Assembly (NCBI GenBank): GCA_047125605.1
Contig: CP138932.1
Location: 2,790,001 to 2,854,000, forward strand
DNA from: JAKVBK01 sp022447275
Lineage (GTDB): Bacteria > Pseudomonadota > Alphaproteobacteria > Rhodobacterales > Rhodobacteraceae
Direction of reading: 5' to 3'
DNA length: 64,000 nt
In this document: positions 62,066-64,000 of the stretch, one piece after another
How the letters are laid out: each line of letters opens with the position of its first letter
Position numbering within the stretch: the first letter of the stretch is position 1
Notes under the pieces: model-generated
What the model saw: the letters and a program-made list of their open reading frames with translations, nothing else
Told to the model about the DNA's origin: nothing
Databases searched by the model: none
Translations under genes and position numbers: made by a program

Positions 62066-63969
62066 AAGACCCCGCCGCCCCTTCAGTTGATCAAGGTGCC
62101 GGTGCTGAGCCGGCGCAGGCGGCGGCTCAGCGAGGGAATGCGCTGTGGCGCGCAATGGCTGGCCCGTCTGCGCCGCGCGATCAGGCCGCGGCCTGGGCGG
62201 AGCTTCTGTGGCAGCAATTGGAAGAAGAACCTGGGATTGAAATTCTGGCGGTCGCTGGCATGCGGTTTGACCCGGTCTCTCACAGGATCACGCCCTTGGG
62301 CCTGCATCCTGCCAAGCGCGCTGCAACCCCGCTCATGATCCAAACGGCACAGCACGCTGGTGAGCAGGGTCAGCCGTCGGCGCGGGGGGCGCTGCCCTCA
62401 GCACAAACCCCTGCCGACAAGCCCATGTGCGCGGCGGTGCCCACGATCATCGACGGCGATGTCAAAGGCGTTGTTTGCGCTGAGTTTCGCGCAGAGGGTG
62501 AAGCGCAGATGCGACGCGCGATGCGGCGCCTGCAATGGGGGGCCGCCTGGCTGCGCGACCAGCTCCGCACGGAATGGGCCGAGGCGCAGGCGGACAGGTA
62601 TCAGGCTGCTGTTGACGCGCTCAACTCCGTTGTTTCCGTGGCAGAGCGCGAGGATTTCATCACCGCCGCCGGGGCCGCTGTCACAGATCTTGCAACCCGG
62701 TTCTCCTGCGTTCGTGTTTCCCTTGGATTGCGGCGCTGGCGCCATTGCCGGGTTCAGGCGATTTCTCATTCGGCGCAGTTCTCTCGGCGGATGAAGCTCG
62801 TGCAACTGCTCTGCGCTGCGATGGATGAGGCCGTCGATCAACGCGTTGCTGTCCTCTACCCAGAGCCGGATGACGGGGCCGCCATCGCTACGCAAAAAGC
62901 AAGGGCGCTGGCGCGGGACGACAATGCCGGACATGTCCTGACTGTCCCGCTCTATGCCGTTGACAAGTTCATCGGCGCGCTGGTGTTCGAGCGGCATGAA
63001 GACAATCCCTTTACCCCGCGCGATCTGGAGATTCTGGAGGCAGTCGCCACGGTTATGGCGCCAATCCTTGAGGAAAAACGCCGAAATGACCGGCTGTTGC
63101 TCACCAAAGGCATAGAGGTTTCGGGCAACCAGTTGCGCCGCCTGCTGGGCCCCTCGCATCTGATCCGCAAGCTGGTATTCGCAGCCTTGATCGGGCTTGG
63201 CATCTTTTTCTGGTATGCCGAGGCGCCCTTCGAGGTCAGTGCAGATGCGCAGGTGACGGGAACGATTGAGCGCTCGATTGTGCCCAGTTTTGACGGTTAT
63301 ATCGCGGCGGCACCTGTCCGCGCGGGTGAGATGGTCGCCCAAGGGGATCTTCTGGTGCAGCTTGATGATCGGGACCTGCTGCTGGAGCGGCAGCGGCTTG
63401 TCACCCAACGCCAGCGTCAACAGATCGAGTTTGACCGCGCCGTCGCCGCCAGAGACCGGGCAGAGACCAGCATTCGCCAAACACTGGTTGAACAGGCCGA
63501 TGCCGAGATTGCCCTTCTCGACAAGCAACTGGCGCGCACGCAGCTTCTTGCACCCTTTTCCGGCATGGTTTTGTCGGGCGATCTCAGCCAATCCATCGGC
63601 TCTGCTGTCAGCCGGGGCCAACAATTGCTGTTGCTTGCGCCGGCGGATGCCTACCGGGTGAAATTGCAGGTGGATGAGCGGCAGATTGCAGATATGGCGG
63701 CAGGGCAAGAAGGGGCGCTGCGCGTCACGGCCTTGCCCACCGAAACCTTCCCGATCCGCATTGAGAAGATCACCCCCGTGGCCACCCATGAAGAGGGCCG
63801 CACGACTTTCGAAGTAGAAGCGGTGTTCCTGCAAGAGGCCGCCCGCCTCCGTCCGGGTATGGAAGGTGCCGCGCGGGTCAAGATTGATGACCGTCGGCTG
63901 GTCGTAATCTGGACAAAGCCCATGATGGATTGGGCCCGCGTCGCGCTATGGCGCTGGTGGCCGGTTTAG
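62062..63969 (+). CDS. GAF-domain HlyD-type membrane fusion protein
   Basis: The 635-residue product has an unusual layout. Residues 1-175 resemble nothing clear. Residues about 180-345 look like a GAF domain (VLTVPLYAVDKFIGALVFER, then FTPRDLEILEAVATVMAPIL). One membrane segment lies at about 370-388 (FAALIGLGIFFWYAEAPF). The rest is a HlyD-type adaptor: a lipoyl-like half (GYIAAAPVRAGEMVAQGDLL), a hairpin helix, the second half (LLAPFSGMVLSGDLSQSIGS) and a beta-barrel domain. Such adaptors link inner-membrane exporters to the outer membrane. A GAF domain on the cytoplasmic side suggests a sensing or docking role. It follows the giant gene directly, which makes it the likely adaptor for that protein. 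Confidence 0.85.
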   Translation: MKDPAAPSVDQGAGAEPAQAAAQRGNALWRAMAGPSAPRDQAAAWAELLWQQLEEEPGIEILAVAGMRFDPVSHRITPLGLHPAKRAATPLMIQTAQHAGEQGQPSARGALPSAQTPADKPMCAAVPTIIDGDVKGVVCAEFRAEGEAQMRRAMRRLQWGAAWLRDQLRTEWAEAQADRYQAAVDALNSVVSVAEREDFITAAGAAVTDLATRFSCVRVSLGLRRWRHCRVQAISHSAQFSRRMKLVQLLCAAMDEAVDQRVAVLYPEPDDGAAIATQKARALARDDNAGHVLTVPLYAVDKFIGALVFERHEDNPFTPRDLEILEAVATVMAPILEEKRRNDRLLLTKGIEVSGNQLRRLLGPSHLIRKLVFAALIGLGIFFWYAEAPFEVSADAQVTGTIERSIVPSFDGYIAAAPVRAGEMVAQGDLLVQLDDRDLLLERQRLVTQRQRQQIEFDRAVAARDRAETSIRQTLVEQADAEIALLDKQLARTQLLAPFSGMVLSGDLSQSIGSAVSRGQQLLLLAPADAYRVKLQVDERQIADMAAGQEGALRVTALPTETFPIRIEKITPVATHEEGRTTFEVEAVFLQEAARLRPGMEGAARVKIDDRRLVVIWTKPMMDWARVALWRWWPV

Positions 63970-63971
63970 CC

Positions 63972-64000
63972 ATGTCGGTGCGCGCCTTCCTCTCTTCGGA
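63972..64000 (+). CDS. Start of a further gene, cut by the window edge
   Basis: An ATG at 63972, 2 bp after the GAF-HlyD stop, opens a frame reading MSVRAFLSS to the edge; an in-frame ATG at 63948 inside the previous gene is also possible. Too little is visible to identify it. By position it would be a further export component of the giant-protein locus. Confidence 0.35.

Overview
The window reads as chromosomal DNA of an alphaproteobacterium, most likely a roseobacter-type Rhodobacteraceae. This rests on the gene order around the replication origin, two perfect parS sites inside mnmG and rsmG, the conserved housekeeping block, and the GC-rich codon use. No tRNA, rRNA, insertion sequence, prophage or CRISPR array was seen.

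Layout. Positions 1-3473 hold the end of a probable fxsA, then secB facing a tightly overlapping leftward operon maf-aroE-coaE-dnaQ. Positions 3474-3880 are a gene-free AT-rich stretch with DnaA boxes, read here as oriC. Rightward from it run hemJ, rho, mnmE, mnmG, rsmG, parA and parB (3881-11263), so termination factor, tRNA U34 modification, 16S rRNA methylation and chromosome segregation lie together, with the parS centromeres inside the modification genes. Positions 11232-14059 are a leftward group (DUF454 protein, hemW, rdgB, rph). Divergent from it are hrcA-grpE (heat shock) and rnr. Next come leftward dapE plus an HD phosphohydrolase, rightward ahcY, a leftward HD protein resembling diiron oxygenases, a DUF2853 gene with a strong terminator, and leftward EVE, gpsA and tsaD genes. 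Positions 26042-27623 are a small rightward operon: a putative 35-codon leader ORF, an O-methyltransferase and a P-loop kinase.

The second half (27759-61697) is one uninterrupted reading frame of about 11,300 codons. Its product begins with a basic segment and a LEPR-XLL-type motif. It continues through thousands of residues of beta-solenoid-like repeats with several recurrent inserted modules, three Calx-beta-like segments and a long RTX-like Gly/Asp region, and ends in a distinctive C-terminal domain. Immediately downstream are a DUF3467 protein, a GAF-HlyD fusion membrane protein and the start of another gene cut by the window edge. I read this as a giant surface or secreted protein with its own export or control genes. 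It is the most unusual content of the window. The export route, the role of DUF3467 and the function of the inserted modules are inference.
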